DNA of 15,584 nucleotides. It comes from JBCBKP01 sp038521625. Lineage in GTDB: Bacteria; Planctomycetota; Phycisphaerae; Phycisphaerales; UBA1924. A program made the position numbers and the translations under genes. Positions 7,539 to 13,856 of this stretch are shown here, piece by piece. The notes beneath the pieces were generated by a model. The model searched no databases. It saw nothing but the letters and a program-made list of their open reading frames with translations, and was not told where the DNA came from. The stretch lies in NCBI GenBank assembly GCA_038521625.1, contig JBCBKP010000046.1, positions 1 through 15,584 of the forward strand. Reading direction: 5' to 3'. Positions within the stretch are counted from its first letter, which is position 1. Every line of letters begins with the position of its first letter.

Positions 7539-8978
7539 ATGGTCTCGATGGTCTTCTACATCCTCAGCCTCTTCGCGCTGGGCGTGATGCTCCTCGACTA
7601 CGTGCGCGGGCGGACCGAGCTGCTGACGTTGCGGAACCTCTTCCTGCTCGGACTGATCTACTTCCAGTTCATCAACGCCCCGCCGGTGATCCGCTTCCCG
7701 CAGGCCGACGAGTACGGCATCGGCGACGTCGGGCCGGCGGCGCAGATCTACGCCCTCTGGTGCACGATCTTCCTGATCGTGTTCCTGGTGTCGTACGAGT
7801 ACGCGCCCGGCGCCAATGCGATCGCGCGCAAGGTGCCGATCCCCCCGAGCGTGCCGAAGTACAGCCCGCTATGGGGGCTGGCGCTGGCGGCGCTGCCGCT
7901 GGCGTTCGTGCTGCGGGCGGTCCCGGTGCCGTATGTGGGTGTGCTGGCCGACTTCGCGGGGCTGGCGGTGTGCGCCTCGGCCGCGGGTCTGGCGGCGTAC
8001 CTGTTGTTCTCAGACTGGCGGAACCCGGTCGCGCTGCTGCTGAGCCCGGCGGTCTTCGCCGCCTCGGCCGCGATCAGCTCGATCGGCGAGTTCAGCCGGC
8101 GACCGCTGGTCTCGGTCGCGATCTCGATCGTGTGGGGGGCGTACTACGCGAAATTCCGGACGATGCGCCCGTTCCCGGCGCTGGTCGGCATGGGCGGGCT
8201 CGGCTTCGCGGGGCTCGTCGCGGTCGCACTGTTCACCGCCGGCGGCCGATCGCTCGAGGGCCTGACGCAGATCACGGACACCAGCGCGACCGGCGCGGCG
8301 GTCAGCGACCTCACCGAGACCTACGGCACGGCCCGCATCGCGCTGTGGCTGATCGACCAGAAGTACGAGCAGGACAACGAGAAGATCGACGCGCCCTTCC
8401 TGCTCTCGATCAAGTACATCGTCTACCTGCCGGTCCCGCGGGCGATCTGGGGCGGCAAGCCCTACACGGTGAGCACCTACGCGGCCGACTGGGCGAACCT
8501 CCGCGGCGTCAGACGCGGTCGGGGCGGCGTGACCAACCCCGCCGGGATCGTCGGCAACGGGGCGCCCGAGGGCGGGCTCGTCGCCGTCGTCCTCTACGCG
8601 ATGGTCTACGCCTGGATCCTGCGGTACGGCGACCAGTTCATACGCAGGGCGCCCTGGCACCCGCTGGTGGTGATCCCGATCGGCTCGGTGGGCGGCGACG
8701 TCTTCGGCATGCCGCGCGGCGAGAGCGCAAACTTCATGTTCGCGTTCCTATTCGGAAGCACCGTGACACTCACGCTGGCGACGCTGATCGCCAACTACCT
8801 CGACCGCCTGGGCTACTCGAACCCGATCTACGATCCCGACGAGCCGTACGAGGGGCACGACGAGCACAACGAGGAGTGGGCCTACGAGGGGCTCGCGAAC
8901 CCGGGCTACGAGGGCTACGGTCGCGAGGGCGCGGAGGACGACGCCCATGGGGGCGAGGGGCATGAGCGGGGAGTCTGA
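7539..8978 (+). CDS. Wzy-type oligosaccharide repeat-unit polymerase
   Basis: Predicted inner-membrane enzyme joining flipped repeat units into long chains. The 479 residues have about ten hydrophobic spans with a large loop in the second half (about 230-345). This loop includes IKYIVYLPVPRAIWGGKP (291-308); a Pro-Arg-x-x-Trp-x-x-Lys-Pro element in the periplasmic loop is a repeated feature of Wzy/O-antigen polymerase-like proteins that otherwise share little sequence. The loop is rich in Arg and Gly, as expected for binding the chain. The C-terminal tail from about 426 is hydrophilic, acidic and Tyr-rich, with the tripeptide YEG three times, which is unusual. Start: ATG at 7539; a second ATG at 7548 is possible and the ribosome site is weak. 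It is first of four plus-strand genes and overlaps the next by 32 nt. An O-antigen ligase is the alternative, but the Wzx, transferase and acetylase neighbours favour a polymerase. Confidence 0.75.
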   Translation: MVSMVFYILSLFALGVMLLDYVRGRTELLTLRNLFLLGLIYFQFINAPPVIRFPQADEYGIGDVGPAAQIYALWCTIFLIVFLVSYEYAPGANAIARKVPIPPSVPKYSPLWGLALAALPLAFVLRAVPVPYVGVLADFAGLAVCASAAGLAAYLLFSDWRNPVALLLSPAVFAASAAISSIGEFSRRPLVSVAISIVWGAYYAKFRTMRPFPALVGMGGLGFAGLVAVALFTAGGRSLEGLTQITDTSATGAAVSDLTETYGTARIALWLIDQKYEQDNEKIDAPFLLSIKYIVYLPVPRAIWGGKPYTVSTYAADWANLRGVRRGRGGVTNPAGIVGNGAPEGGLVAVVLYAMVYAWILRYGDQFIRRAPWHPLVVIPIGSVGGDVFGMPRGESANFMFAFLFGSTVTLTLATLIANYLDRLGYSNPIYDPDEPYEGHDEHNEEWAYEGLANPGYEGYGREGAEDDAHGGEGHERGV

Positions 8979-9942
8979 CGCCGCGCCGCTGATCAGCGTG
9001 TGCATCCCGGTGTACAACCGCGAGGACCTGGTCGACCGGACCATCGACTCGGTGCTCGGCCAGTCCATGACCGACTTCGAGATCGTCGCCGTCAACGACG
9101 GCTCGAAGGACGGCTCGCTCGCGGTGCTCCGCCGATACGAGACCGACCACCCAGCCAAGTTCCGCGTCGTCGATCAGCAGAACAAGGGCCTCGCCGGCGC
9201 CCGGAACACCGGCGCGGCGCACGCCCGCGGCGAGTACCTGCTCTTCCTCGATTCCGACGACCTGCTCTTCCCCTGGTCGCTCGAGGCGTTCGCCGAGGCG
9301 ATCGAACGCCACGGGCGGCCGGCGATGGTCAGCGGCGAGTTCCCGCCGTTCGACGACGATTTGCAGCTCGGCCGGTTCGAGCGACGCGCGACCACCACTC
9401 GGTACTTCGGCGACTACCTGAGCACGCGGGCCCGCGCCACCGGCATCGCCCCCTCCGGCACGATCGTCCGGCGCGACGCCTACGAGCGCACCGGCGCGAG
9501 CGACGAGGTCCGCGTCATGTTCGAGGACGTCGACATCTGGTTCAAGGTCGGGGCCGAGAAGGGCTACGCCCACATCGATGCCCCGCCCGTCGTCGGATAC
9601 CGCGTCGGGCACGCCCAGATGATGGGCAACATGCAGAAGCAGCTCGACGGCTTCGACTGGATCGCCGGCAAGGTCGAACGCGGCGAGTACGAGACCGGCA
9701 CGTCGCGCCGGGCCGAGATGAAGAGCGCCCTCGCCAAGCACGCCAAGGGCTGCGCCTTCCGCTGCCTTCACGCCGGCGACAAGGCCCGCGCGATGGCGTT
9801 CTACAAGCGGTCGATGGGCGCCCAGCTGGCCGCCGGGGAGCTGAAGTTCCTGCTCGCCTTCCCCGTGCTCGCGCTGCTTGGGCGGGGCGTGACCGCCAGG
9901 CCGATGCGCGAGCTCGCCAAGCAGACCACCGCGGACGAGTAG
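8947..9942 (+). CDS. Glycosyltransferase family 2 protein
   Basis: A 331-residue GT-A fold sugar transferase, expected on the cytoplasmic face of the inner membrane. The N-terminus has the classic ISVCIPVYNRE strand-loop (16-26) and VNDGSKDGS (49-57). GLAGARNTG (81-89) follows, then the metal- and nucleotide-binding DSDD (102-105) after a hydrophobic strand. MFEDVDIWFKV (191-201) supplies the Glu-Asp expected for the catalytic base region. The last 80 residues are basic and helical, probably for membrane association. Start: ATG at 8947, supported by GGAGG at 8933-8937 spaced 9 nt; an ATG at 8962 would also give a normal N-terminus. The start lies inside the polymerase gene (32-nt overlap), implying coupled translation. 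Only 11 nt separate it from the acetyltransferase gene. The sugar transferred cannot be inferred. Confidence 0.95.
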   Translation: MGARGMSGESDAAPLISVCIPVYNREDLVDRTIDSVLGQSMTDFEIVAVNDGSKDGSLAVLRRYETDHPAKFRVVDQQNKGLAGARNTGAAHARGEYLLFLDSDDLLFPWSLEAFAEAIERHGRPAMVSGEFPPFDDDLQLGRFERRATTTRYFGDYLSTRARATGIAPSGTIVRRDAYERTGASDEVRVMFEDVDIWFKVGAEKGYAHIDAPPVVGYRVGHAQMMGNMQKQLDGFDWIAGKVERGEYETGTSRRAEMKSALAKHAKGCAFRCLHAGDKARAMAFYKRSMGAQLAAGELKFLLAFPVLALLGRGVTARPMRELAKQTTADE

Positions 9943-9953
9943 GCTGCCAAACC

Positions 9954-10538
9954 ATGGGCCCGATCGGCAAGCTCATCTCGGCGTCGGAGCGGCTGGTGAA
10001 CGGCGTCGGTCGGCGCGTCCGCGCCCACAAGCACCGCCTGCAGGGCGCCCGCATCGGCCCCGGCTGCTGGCTCCGCGAGATCGACCTGCCGCGCAACCAC
10101 TACGACGTCTGGCTCGAGAAGCTTGTCAGCCTCGACCGCGGCGTCATCCTCCTATCGACCGGGCCCCGACGGAGCGAAGCCGAGGGCGGGCCGCGGATCG
10201 TGATCCGCGAGGGCGTCTACTGCAATCGATACACGATGTTCGACGCCTCCGAGCGCATCGAGATCGGCGCCCGGACCATGATCGGCCCGCACTGCTACAT
10301 CACCGACCACGACCACGGCATCCGGCGCCACATGCCGATCCCCAAGCAGCCGCTGATCGGCGCCCCGGTCGTGATCGGGCACGACGCCTGGCTCGGCGCC
10401 GGCGTGACCATCCTGAAGGGCGTCACCATCGGCGAGGGCGCGATCGTCGCAGCGAACGCCGTCGTGACCAAGGACGTGCCCCCGTTCTCCATCGTCGCCG
10501 GCGTCCCGGCGAAGGTCATCGGCGAGAGGCCCGAATAA
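9954..10538 (+). CDS. Left-handed beta-helix O-acetyltransferase (WcaF/maltose acetyltransferase-like)
   Basis: A 194-residue acyl-CoA-dependent acetyltransferase that probably O-acetylates a sugar of the repeat unit or its precursor. The C-terminal half shows the hexapeptide (I/V/L-G-x-x-x-x) pattern: IVIREG, IEIGAR, MIGPHC, VVIGHD, WLGAGV, ILKGVT, IGEGAI and VAANAV (from about 82 to 170). It ends with the usual PFSIVAGVPAKVIG cap (177-190). The loop YITDHDHGI (115-123) contains the His pair expected at the active site. The N-terminal 50 residues are basic and outside the coil. ATG at 9954 is the first start after the preceding stop and keeps a normal N-terminus. The length is typical of the WcaF/CysE-like sugar acetylases. 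It sits between two GT2 genes in an apparent operon; the next gene is 77 nt away, across a palindromic element. Confidence 0.93.
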   Translation: MGPIGKLISASERLVNGVGRRVRAHKHRLQGARIGPGCWLREIDLPRNHYDVWLEKLVSLDRGVILLSTGPRRSEAEGGPRIVIREGVYCNRYTMFDASERIEIGARTMIGPHCYITDHDHGIRRHMPIPKQPLIGAPVVIGHDAWLGAGVTILKGVTIGEGAIVAANAVVTKDVPPFSIVAGVPAKVIGERPE

Positions 10539-10548
10539 CCTGACCGTG

Positions 10549-10569
10549 GCACAGGCGTCCCGCCTGTGC
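10549..10569. repeat. Intergenic perfect hairpin, probable dispersed REP-like element
   Basis: Two 9-nt arms, GCACAGGCG (10549-10557) and CGCCTGTGC (10561-10569), pair perfectly around the 3-nt loop TCC. The flanking bases GTG (10546-10548) extend a motif that I recall as repeated in intergenic DNA of Planctomycetota and related genomes, where it gives rise to spurious peptides such as GGTPVP and RRDACA on one strand and AQASRL on the other; all three strings can be read here. It lies between the stop of the acetyltransferase and the start of the second GT2 gene. It could act as a transcript-stabilising or attenuating hairpin. Only one copy is present in the window, so repetition is from memory. 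Confidence 0.7.
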
Positions 10570-10615
10570 GAGCGCTCCCGAACCATCGAATCCCGAAGTC
10601 TCGAAAGCCACTGCC

Positions 10616-11584
10616 GTGCCCGACTACCTCGCCGCCGTCGCCATCTCGACGCACAACCGCAAGGACGAGCTCAAGACCGCCGTCGATTCCTGCCTCGCCC
10701 AGTCACTCGGCGAGCGGCTCCAGGTCGTCGTCGTCGACGACGGCTCCACCGACGGTACGAGCGAGATGCTCCGGGCCACCTACGGCCACCTGCCCAACGT
10801 CCGGCTCGACGCCAAGCACCCCGGCATCGGGCTCATCGGCGAGCGCAACCGCTTCCCCGAGCTGTGCGATGCGCCCGTCATCGTCTCGATGGACGACGAC
10901 GCCATCTTCGAGAGCAAGCACACCGTCGAGCAGACCCTCGCCGACTTCGAGGGCGCCTCGGTCAAGGAGGCCGAGGGACGCGTCGCCGCCGTCGCGATCC
11001 CCTACATCGACGTCAACATCCGCCCCGGCGTCGTGCAGCAGTCCCCTCCCGCTCATGACGATGGGCCCGGGCGCCTCTACGCCGCCGAGCAGTACCGCGG
11101 CACGGCGCACGCGATCCTCAAGGAGCCGTTCATCCGCGTCGGGCGCTACCGCGCCCAGCTCTTCCGCCAGGGCGAGGAGCAGGACCTCTCGATCCGGCTC
11201 TACAACGCGGGCTACGTGGTCGTGCTCGGCACCGCCGACCCGATCCACCACCTCGAGAGCCCCAAGCGGTCGAAGCCCGCGATCTACCGCTTCACCGCCC
11301 GCAACAACCTCTGGTTTGCGTGGCACAACGTGCCCAAGCCCGCCTTCGCCAAGCACGCCCTCGGCGGCGCGCTGAACCTGCTTGTTGACGGCCTGACCCA
11401 CCCCGGACGCCTGTTCCCGCGGGTCGAGGGCGTCTGGCAGGGCTTTGGTGGGATGCTGGGCTCGCAGCGGGCCGAGCGGGACCCGGTCTCGATGGCCGCC
11501 TACCGCCTGTTCAGGCGGCTCCGCAAGGGCGGCCCGGTGCCGATCGAGGACGTCCTGGACGAGCTCCCGCCGCTCGAGTCCTGA
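10616..11584 (+). CDS. Glycosyltransferase family 2 protein
   Basis: A 322-residue GT-A fold sugar transferase. LAAVAISTHNRKDEL (5-19) is the first strand and substrate loop, VVVVDDGSTDGTSEM (37-51) the nucleotide-binding motif, and VIVSMDDDAIFES (88-100) carries the DDD metal site. GEEQDLSIRLYNAGY (186-200) provides the acidic pair of the acceptor side, followed by HHLESPKRS, a loop often seen in bacterial GT2 enzymes near the C-terminus. The last third is rich in Trp, Phe and Arg and may lie on the membrane. It starts with GTG at 10616, without a clear Shine-Dalgarno site, 47 nt after the 10549-10569 hairpin. It is the last gene of the polymerase group; the following 217 nt are non-coding by third-position bias. 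Which sugar it adds is unknown. Confidence 0.93.
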   Translation: MPDYLAAVAISTHNRKDELKTAVDSCLAQSLGERLQVVVVDDGSTDGTSEMLRATYGHLPNVRLDAKHPGIGLIGERNRFPELCDAPVIVSMDDDAIFESKHTVEQTLADFEGASVKEAEGRVAAVAIPYIDVNIRPGVVQQSPPAHDDGPGRLYAAEQYRGTAHAILKEPFIRVGRYRAQLFRQGEEQDLSIRLYNAGYVVVLGTADPIHHLESPKRSKPAIYRFTARNNLWFAWHNVPKPAFAKHALGGALNLLVDGLTHPGRLFPRVEGVWQGFGGMLGSQRAERDPVSMAAYRLFRRLRKGGPVPIEDVLDELPPLES

Positions 11585-11621
11585 AAAACAGGCCTTTGCA
11601 CGCCTCCGAGACCCCCCGGGC

Positions 11622-11630
11622 TGGTATCGT
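11622..11630 (+). promoter_or_regulatory. Candidate extended -10 promoter element
   Basis: TGGTATCGT fits an extended -10 (TGn followed by TATnnT). No good -35 lies at 16-18 nt; TTGCAC at 11596-11601 is too far. An ATG at 11637 lies exactly 6 nt after the hexamer. This is the only promoter-like sequence seen upstream of the gene at 11802, giving a leader of about 165 nt if used. Confidence 0.35.
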
Positions 11631-11705
11631 ACAGAAATGAATTTGAAAATGTTACTCCGAAACCGCCCGGGACGGGAATCCGAAGAGTCCGCTGCCGATT
11701 CATAA

Positions 11706-11729
11706 CAACATGTTGAGTGAAACATGTTG
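11706..11729. promoter_or_regulatory. Paired AACATGTT palindromes, operator-like
   Basis: CAACATGTTG (11706-11715) is a perfect 10-nt palindrome; AACATGTT (11721-11728) is its 8-nt core repeated. Their centres are 14 bp apart. Two closely spaced copies of a symmetric site suggest a repressor or activator binding pair controlling the gene at 11802, but no known regulator is matched. Confidence 0.35.
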
Positions 11730-11801
11730 AGGACGACGGATACGGAGATTCGACCCGGCATGGACCAGACCCCGTAGGAGAAAGACAGCAAGGAGCCCGC
11801 C

Positions 11802-12419
11802 ATGTTCAGCAAGCTCATCGCCGCAGCCGCACTCAGCCTGACCGCCTCGGCCGCCCTCGCCGGCGGGCCGCCCGGCAAGGCCGAGCGCAGCACGACGATC
11901 AAGATCGGCGATGACGTCTCGCTGCGGATCGGCGGGAGCTCGCTGCACGACCGGCTCGACGGCTACCGGCGCACGGCCCGACACACCGACCGCCACTTCC
12001 GCCGGCCCCACCACCGTCTCGACTACGGCGACCGCGGCCGGTACCACTACGGTCGCCCGTTCATCGACCGCTCCCACGTCGGCATCGACCGCTTCCGCGT
12101 CGGCGACAACCGCCGCTTCCGCGGGATCGAGCGGGTCCAGACGACCAAGAAGGTCACCCGCCTCGGCCGCAACACCGTCGTGATCGAGAAGGAACGCGTC
12201 GTCAAGCCGGTGCCGCGCAGCCGGGCGCTGCGGGCCCACCGGGCGGAGCGTTTGAACCGCTTCGGCACCCACCACAGCCGCGTGCGTGGGATCCACCGCG
12301 GCTTCGACCGGGGCTTCCACCGCGGCGCGCACCGGGGCCACCAGCGTGGTCTCCACCGGGGCTTCAACCGCGGCTACCAGCGCGGCCTGCGTGACGGGCA
12401 CGTCCGCCGCCGCCACTGA
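11802..12419 (+). CDS. Secreted Arg/His-rich protein with tandem x-R-G-hydrophobic repeats, function unknown
   Basis: A 205-residue exported protein of unknown role. Residues 1-20 form a signal peptide (Lys4, hydrophobic core, cleavage after ALA-20). The mature part has 43 Arg and 17 His in 185 residues and no Cys or Trp, so it is extremely basic. A middle segment (about 110-135) alternates hydrophobic and charged residues and may form strands. Residues 165-196 are eight tandem tetrapeptides of the form (H/D/Q/N)-R-G-(F/Y/L/A/H), such as HRGF, DRGF, QRGL and NRGY, with a ninth degenerate copy (RDGH). Start: ATG at 11802, with AAGGAG at 11790-11795 spaced 6 nt. The gene stands alone, with a hairpin terminator just after it. 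Being cationic and secreted next to a polysaccharide cluster, it might bind acidic polysaccharide or nucleic acid, which is inference only. GC-rich codons match the host, and a true start, signal and ribosome site argue against a spurious ORF. Confidence 0.82.
   Translation: MFSKLIAAAALSLTASAALAGGPPGKAERSTTIKIGDDVSLRIGGSSLHDRLDGYRRTARHTDRHFRRPHHRLDYGDRGRYHYGRPFIDRSHVGIDRFRVGDNRRFRGIERVQTTKKVTRLGRNTVVIEKERVVKPVPRSRALRAHRAERLNRFGTHHSRVRGIHRGFDRGFHRGAHRGHQRGLHRGFNRGYQRGLRDGHVRRRH
12294..12401 (+). repeat. 12-nt in-frame tandem repeat coding for x-R-G-hydrophobic
   Basis: Nine consecutive 12-nt units, e.g. CACCGCGGCTTC and CACCGGGGCTTC, encode the tetrapeptide repeat of the Arg/His-rich protein. 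The units vary mostly at first and third codon positions while keeping Arg-Gly in eight of nine copies, so the protein pattern rather than the DNA appears conserved. Confidence 0.85.
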
Positions 12420-12429
12420 TCGATCCCCC

Positions 12430-12468
12430 TCGGTGGGACGGGCCGGCCCGCCCGGCTCGTCCCGCCGA
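12430..12468 (+). terminator. Strong hairpin terminator after the Arg/His-rich gene
   Basis: A 17-bp stem (12430-12446 with 12452-12468) contains two G-U wobbles and a 5-nt loop (CCCGC). It begins 11 nt after the stop codon. There is no T-run after it, so it would be a stem-only terminator or an mRNA 3'-end stabiliser. Confidence 0.6.
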
Positions 12469-12524
12469 TCCCGACCGATGCCTCCGGCTTGAGGCGACAG
12501 GCTGCGACTCGTGTGGTGCGAGCG

Positions 12525-12562
12525 CCCCGGGCTCAGGGATGGGTCCGGGGTGTTTTTCTTTT
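12525..12562 (+). terminator. Rho-independent terminator
   Basis: A CCCCGGG/TCCGGGG stem (12525-12531 with 12544-12550; six GC pairs plus one G-U) around a 12-nt loop is followed directly by a T-rich run (TGTTTTTCTTTT, 12551-12562). It ends only 22 nt before the next ATG, so it isolates the gene at 12585 from upstream transcription. Confidence 0.6.
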
Positions 12563-12572
12563 CCGGAATGAT

Positions 12573-12578
12573 TATGCT
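12573..12578 (+). promoter_or_regulatory. Candidate -10 box for a leaderless transcript
   Basis: TATGCT (4 of 6 to TATAAT) lies 6 nt before the ATG at 12585. Transcription would start at or next to the ATG, giving an mRNA with essentially no leader. No Shine-Dalgarno site is present, in agreement. The T-rich run upstream (12551-12562) covers the -35 position. Confidence 0.4.
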
Positions 12579-12584
12579 CGGAAC

Positions 12585-13856
12585 ATGCGAGAAGACGTTC
12601 TTCGGATGCTGCTGTGCTTGAGCCTAACTCTCTCAGTTGCTTCGCTCGCGCGCGCAAGCCAGGCTTCACCGAGCGCAGCGGATATCACAAACGTGCAGTT
12701 GATCGAGAGGCTTGATGCCGCGGATCCGGGCGTTGCCGCCTTTCGCGAAGCAGTCCGTCGAGTGGCATTGGCAAGCTTCACTCAGGTGGAGCTTGATGAC
12801 GTCGCGATGATCGCATCAAAGTACTGGCGATCCGAAGGCGAGGTGTCGCGGTTCTGGAGCGAGTTCGTCGTCGAGCTGCTGCCGCAGAGTGAGCTGCTCC
12901 GCTCCGAATTCATCCAGCATGGGATCGCGATCAGGGCCGAACCGATCGGTGCTGTGTTCCCGGGGGAGGTATGTCGGCTTCGTCTGTCCGCAGAGGTTCT
13001 CGGCTCACCCGCCCAAGCGAGTGTGGCAGTAGTCCTTGCCCTCGATGGTCTTAAGCTACATGGCGAAACGCGACCGACGGCGGAGACAAGCCCGCGCGTG
13101 TTCGAGAAAGCCGATGTTCAATTCGGTGGATCATTCGAACTCGGGCTTATTGAGTTCAGCATGCCCGCCGAGATGAAGGCCGGTGTGTTCCAAGCGCAGC
13201 TGTTCGCAACCGGCGATGTTGGTCGTGTTTCGAGCTTCGGCGCAACTCCGCGATTCGGAAGTCACGCCGTGATTGATGAAGAGATCAAGCTCCGAGCCGA
13301 CTTCCAGATCTCGGTCGTCGAGCGCAGCCAGCGACCCGCGGAGCCGTACGCGCCGACGATCGAGCAGCGGGATGCGCTATCAAAGCTGTTGAGGCCGGTG
13401 TCGACGTCGAGCTCGACGATTACGAGACTGGTCGATGGAGTTCAGCGAAAGAGCTCGATGCAACGGGCTGTACTTCATTTCAGTGATCGAAGTCCGATTC
13501 AAACGATCCCGTTCGCATTCCGGATCGTGTCGGACTGCGCCGGGGTCCGCACGGAACTCGGGCGGATCGCGTCATTGAGCTCGACCGGGCATGTTCGGTA
13601 TGAGCCCGCGCCCGACCACGATGGCGTGGCGAAGACGACCGTATTCGTACGCGCCGGGGGAACGCGGAATCCGAGAGACCTGATCGAACTGAATTGGAAG
13701 TTCGATGCCTCGATCCGGGGTGCGACACCGAGACTTCGGTTCATCCCCGATGGCCGCTTCGCGGAGCGTGTCGGCGAGTTGGCGGAGTATTACGGCGAGT
13801 CCGTCGAGTTTGACGATCCCGCGTCGAGCACGACGAGGTGGGGTCGAATGCCCTAG
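12585..13856 (+). CDS. Exported protein of unknown function, atypical codon use
   Basis: A 423-residue protein that I do not recognise. Residues 1-24 look like a signal peptide (Arg2, Arg7, hydrophobic core, cleavage after ARA-24 or SQA-27). The first third (33-115) appears helical and acidic. The middle (about 118-240) and later parts alternate hydrophobic and polar residues as in beta-sandwich domains, including a VFPGEVCRLRLSAEV strand pair. The mature protein has only two Cys. There are no catalytic motifs, transmembrane helices or C-terminal sorting signal. The ATG at 12585 is chosen because it begins the signal peptide and sits 6 nt after a -10-like TATGCT; the frame stays open upstream to 12489, but that stretch includes the terminator. 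Third-position GC is 21 of the first 36 codons against 33 of 36 in gmd, suggesting a different origin or weak selection. Its stop TAG (13854-13856) interlocks with that of fcl. Confidence 0.85.
   Translation: MREDVLRMLLCLSLTLSVASLARASQASPSAADITNVQLIERLDAADPGVAAFREAVRRVALASFTQVELDDVAMIASKYWRSEGEVSRFWSEFVVELLPQSELLRSEFIQHGIAIRAEPIGAVFPGEVCRLRLSAEVLGSPAQASVAVVLALDGLKLHGETRPTAETSPRVFEKADVQFGGSFELGLIEFSMPAEMKAGVFQAQLFATGDVGRVSSFGATPRFGSHAVIDEEIKLRADFQISVVERSQRPAEPYAPTIEQRDALSKLLRPVSTSSSTITRLVDGVQRKSSMQRAVLHFSDRSPIQTIPFAFRIVSDCAGVRTELGRIASLSSTGHVRYEPAPDHDGVAKTTVFVRAGGTRNPRDLIELNWKFDASIRGATPRLRFIPDGRFAERVGELAEYYGESVEFDDPASSTTRWGRMP

Larger units (their letters stand above)
11585..11801. other. Intergenic region before the Arg/His-rich gene, with promoter- and operator-like sites
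   Basis: 217 nt that separate the polysaccharide genes from the secreted-protein genes. It is clearly less GC-rich than the flanking genes. It contains a promoter-like TGGTATCGT (11622-11630), a 22-codon open frame directly after it, and paired AACATGTT palindromes (11706-11729). A minimal CCTG-AAAAA-CAGG hairpin overlaps the end of the preceding gene at about 11580-11592 and is too small to count as a terminator by itself. Confidence 0.6.

Noticed and set aside
10546..11058. Plus-strand frame starting MAQASRLC
   Set aside because: It starts in the intergenic hairpin and then runs out of frame through the GT2 gene with Arg-rich sequence. This kind of peptide is a known by-product of that repeat.
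12294..12401. Tandem 12-nt repeats as a possible CRISPR or minisatellite
   Set aside because: The repeats are contiguous, in frame and without spacers. Variation preserves the peptide pattern, so this is a protein repeat.
11700..12416. Minus-strand frame rich in Ala, Val, Pro and Glu opposite the Arg/His-rich gene
   Set aside because: The pattern is the antisense image of the x-R-G repeat. The plus-strand frame has a signal peptide and a Shine-Dalgarno site; this one has neither.
12585..12620. Lipoprotein lipobox at Cys11 of the exported orphan
   Set aside because: The Cys is at the start of the hydrophobic core rather than after it, and an ordinary cleavage site (ARA or SQA) follows the core.
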